From an uncultured Bifidobacterium sp. (GTDB taxonomy: Bacteria > Actinomycetota > Actinomycetes > Actinomycetales > Bifidobacteriaceae): a DNA stretch of 15,989 bases. The notes under the pieces are model-generated. The model searched no databases, was not told the DNA's origin, and saw nothing but the letters and a program-made list of their open reading frames with translations. The stretch spans positions 1 through 15,989 of the forward strand of contig CALNAE010000088.1 in the NCBI GenBank assembly GCA_937874315.1. Reading direction: 5' to 3'. The stretch's first letter is position 1, and each line of letters opens with the position of its first letter. This document shows, piece by piece, positions 14,803 to 15,989 of this stretch. Position numbers and translations under genes: made by a program.

Positions 14803-14842
14803 TCGAAGCGGGGTCCCCGAGCGCCCCGATATGGTTCGATCA
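14800..14842 (+). terminator. Stem-loop overlapping the membrane-protein stop codon
   Basis: TGATCGAA (14800-14807, including the stop codon) is a perfect reverse complement of TTCGATCA (14835-14842). Inside, GGGG can pair with either of two CCCC runs, giving alternative GC stems. No T-run follows. A transcript end here is plausible but not proven. Confidence 0.4.
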
Positions 14843-15140
14843 CTTACCGAATGGCAGTGAGCGGCCTATATACATTGTCATTGTGTTGTCGCGCAGTGAA
14901 TCATCGCCGCCTCGCAGCGGTTCCGTTAACATCTCTTGAGTGATTCGGTAGTGTTTTCATACTTTTCTCGGTGATTCATAAAGACTGTGAACGATATAGC
15001 GCCATCGTCCGTGACTTGTCGGTTCTGGCGTGATGGGAGTGATAGGTATCGTGGCAGGTGATCGCATCTGGCATGGATGCTCTACTATCCTTGCCACCCT
15101 TGCTATCCTTTACTCTTGACGTACGTGACGGGAGCGTTGT
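14843..15140. other. Non-coding region before the HIT-family gene
   Basis: About 300 bases without a supported gene. Visible: a small hairpin CCGC/GCGG around 14910-14923, the direct repeat GTGATTC near 14940 and 14970, and CTATCCTT at 15085-15092 and 15103-15110, 18 bases apart. It must hold the promoter of the HIT gene, but no confident -35/-10 pair was found. Confidence 0.35.
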
Positions 15141-15626
15141 ATGCAGTCTTGGCAGGATGACCGTATCGGGTCGATCGAGCGGGGGACCAACCCGACGTTG
15201 TTGGCGCGGTTGGATGCCGGCTATGCGGTTATCGCGGACACCCAGTTTCTTCCCGGGTATTGCGTCTTGCTGCCGAAGCGCCCGGTTGGCCAACTCAATG
15301 ATCTGCCGATCGAGGAACGGGTCGCCTTCCTAAAGGATATGACGGTTCTAGGCGACGCAATAGCCGAGGCGTGTGCGCCGGTGGTGCGGCTGAATTATGA
15401 CATTCTGGGCAATGCCGACACATATCTGCATGCCCATGTGTTCCCTCGGTATGCGTGGGAAAGCCCGGAACGGTTGAGGTTGCCGACGTGGCTGTATCCG
15501 TCCGAGTGCTGGACGAGCGACGAGTATCGTTTCGATCGGGAGCGGTATTCCGCCGTGAGAAGTTCTATTGCAAAGATATTGAGGGACAAGACGGTGTCGA
15601 TGACGGATGCGGCGACTTCTCTCTGA
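15141..15626 (+). CDS. HIT (histidine triad) family nucleotide-binding protein with altered triad
   Basis: 161 residues. HIT proteins hydrolyse or transfer nucleotide phosphates such as Ap4A or AMP-linked compounds. The C-terminal-half motif NADTYLHAHVFPRY (91-104) aligns with the family HxHxHxxPR. His97 corresponds to the catalytic middle histidine and His99 to the last, while the first histidine is replaced by Tyr95. The N-terminal half contains the strand pattern ADTQFLPGYCVLLPKRPVGQLNDL (32-55), which is the usual HIT fold start. Start ATG has GGGAG about seven bases upstream. The tail after residue 105 (WESPERLRLPTWLYPSECW) is longer than in small Hint proteins. The gene appears to stand alone, and the palindromic repeat element begins 52 bases after its stop. 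Substrate is unknown, and the Tyr substitution may change or reduce activity. Confidence 0.82.
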   Translation: MQSWQDDRIGSIERGTNPTLLARLDAGYAVIADTQFLPGYCVLLPKRPVGQLNDLPIEERVAFLKDMTVLGDAIAEACAPVVRLNYDILGNADTYLHAHVFPRYAWESPERLRLPTWLYPSECWTSDEYRFDRERYSAVRSSIAKILRDKTVSMTDAATSL

Positions 15627-15678
15627 TCCGGTTGAGACTGGATTGAGATCGGATTGAAATTTGACACGCCTGAGTTTT

Positions 15679-15778
15679 CATACACAAGTCGGGCGGCGGC
15701 GATTTACGATGGCGGAAAATGGCCGTTGAAAATCGCGATCGGTTGACTTGTGTATGTGTAGAGGAATCCGGGCGTGTC
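15679..15778. repeat. 74-bp palindromic intergenic repeat element, copy 2
   Basis: TACACAAGTCGGG (15681) to GACTTGTGTA (ends 15754) is again exactly 74 bases. The outer arms CATACACAAGTC/GACTTGTGTATG pair perfectly, and GCGATTT pairs with AAATCGC inside. The core GGCGGAAAATGGCC (15711-15724) is the exact reverse complement of the core in copy 1 at 6468-6481. The right flank GTGTAGAGGAATCCG (15757-15771) matches copy 1 in the same orientation. A shortened echo, GAGGAATACGGGCG, follows at 15803-15816 (compare GAGGAATCCGGGCG at 15761-15774). The rest of the gap to 15968 is GC-rich and shows no gene. Confidence 0.8.
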
Positions 15779-15968
15779 GTGGGTAGCGGTCGACCGACTC
15801 GTGAGGAATACGGGCGCATATCGCATATCGGTGTCGCATGTCGTGTGCCGTGCGGCGCGTGCCCTATGCCGGGCGAGTACTCGGGCGCGCTTCAGTAGCT
15901 GGGCCGCTTCGCAAATGGATGCGAGGCGCTGGGGCAGGGGTAACGGAGTCGTAATACACTCGGGGAGT

Positions 15969-15989
15969 ATGACTGCTTCCTTCGATGAC
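15969..15989 (+). CDS. Possible 5' end of a further gene, cut by the window edge
   Basis: An ATG at 15969 opens MTASFDD before the window ends. Upstream TAATAC (about 15951-15956) resembles a -10 box, and GGGGAG lies almost against the start codon, too close for normal use. Seven codons do not identify a product. It is listed because the promoter-like sequence and spacing resemble the leaderless arrangement seen at 8641-8676. Confidence 0.3.

Overview
The window looks like a chromosomal segment of a high-GC Gram-positive bacterium, most likely a Bifidobacterium. Three things point there. The cystathionine beta-synthase and MetB-like proteins closely resemble actinobacterial homologues as I remember them. 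The sugar ABC operon has a LacI regulator, a lipoprotein and two permeases but no ATPase gene of its own, a common bifidobacterial arrangement. At least one promoter places the -10 box so close to the start codon that the mRNA should be leaderless. No rRNA, tRNA, CRISPR array or transposase was seen. Genus is an inference; species cannot be given.

Layout. (1) Positions 1-2140, all minus strand: a decayed hipA remnant, an intact HipB-like XRE regulator with a very strong inverted-repeat operator, and an MFS transporter. The transporter's promoter region copies the regulator's promoter almost exactly. (2) 2215-3237, minus: a D-2-hydroxyacid dehydrogenase. (3) 3238-3952: a long non-coding leader with 9-bp-periodic and 18-bp direct repeats. 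(4) 3953-6387, plus: a transsulfuration pair, a domain-truncated cystathionine beta-synthase and a MetB/cystathionine gamma-lyase family enzyme. (5) 6388-6743: convergent gap with a 74-bp palindromic repeat element. (6) 6744-13708: a maltodextrin locus with visibly lower GC than region 4. A MalZ-type alpha-glucosidase (minus) is divergent from lacI-type regulator, malE-, malF- and malG-like genes (plus). (7) 13709-14133: structured non-coding DNA. (8) 14134-14802: hypothetical three-helix membrane protein. (9) 15141-15626: HIT-family protein. (10) A second copy of the 74-bp palindromic element, then the first codons of a possible gene at the right edge.

How the genes work together. Region 6 is a self-contained maltodextrin system. 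MalE-like lipoprotein captures oligosaccharide, MalF/MalG-like permeases import it using an ATPase encoded elsewhere, MalZ-like enzyme hydrolyses it in the cytoplasm, and the LacI-family protein probably controls both directions. Region 4 would interconvert homocysteine and cysteine through cystathionine. In region 1 the shared promoter/operator suggests the HipB-like protein represses itself and the adjacent transporter, although its toxin partner seems to be lost.

The most noteworthy items are the shared HipB operator with the hipA ruin, and the pair of 74-bp palindromes whose 14-bp core is exactly inverted between the two copies.
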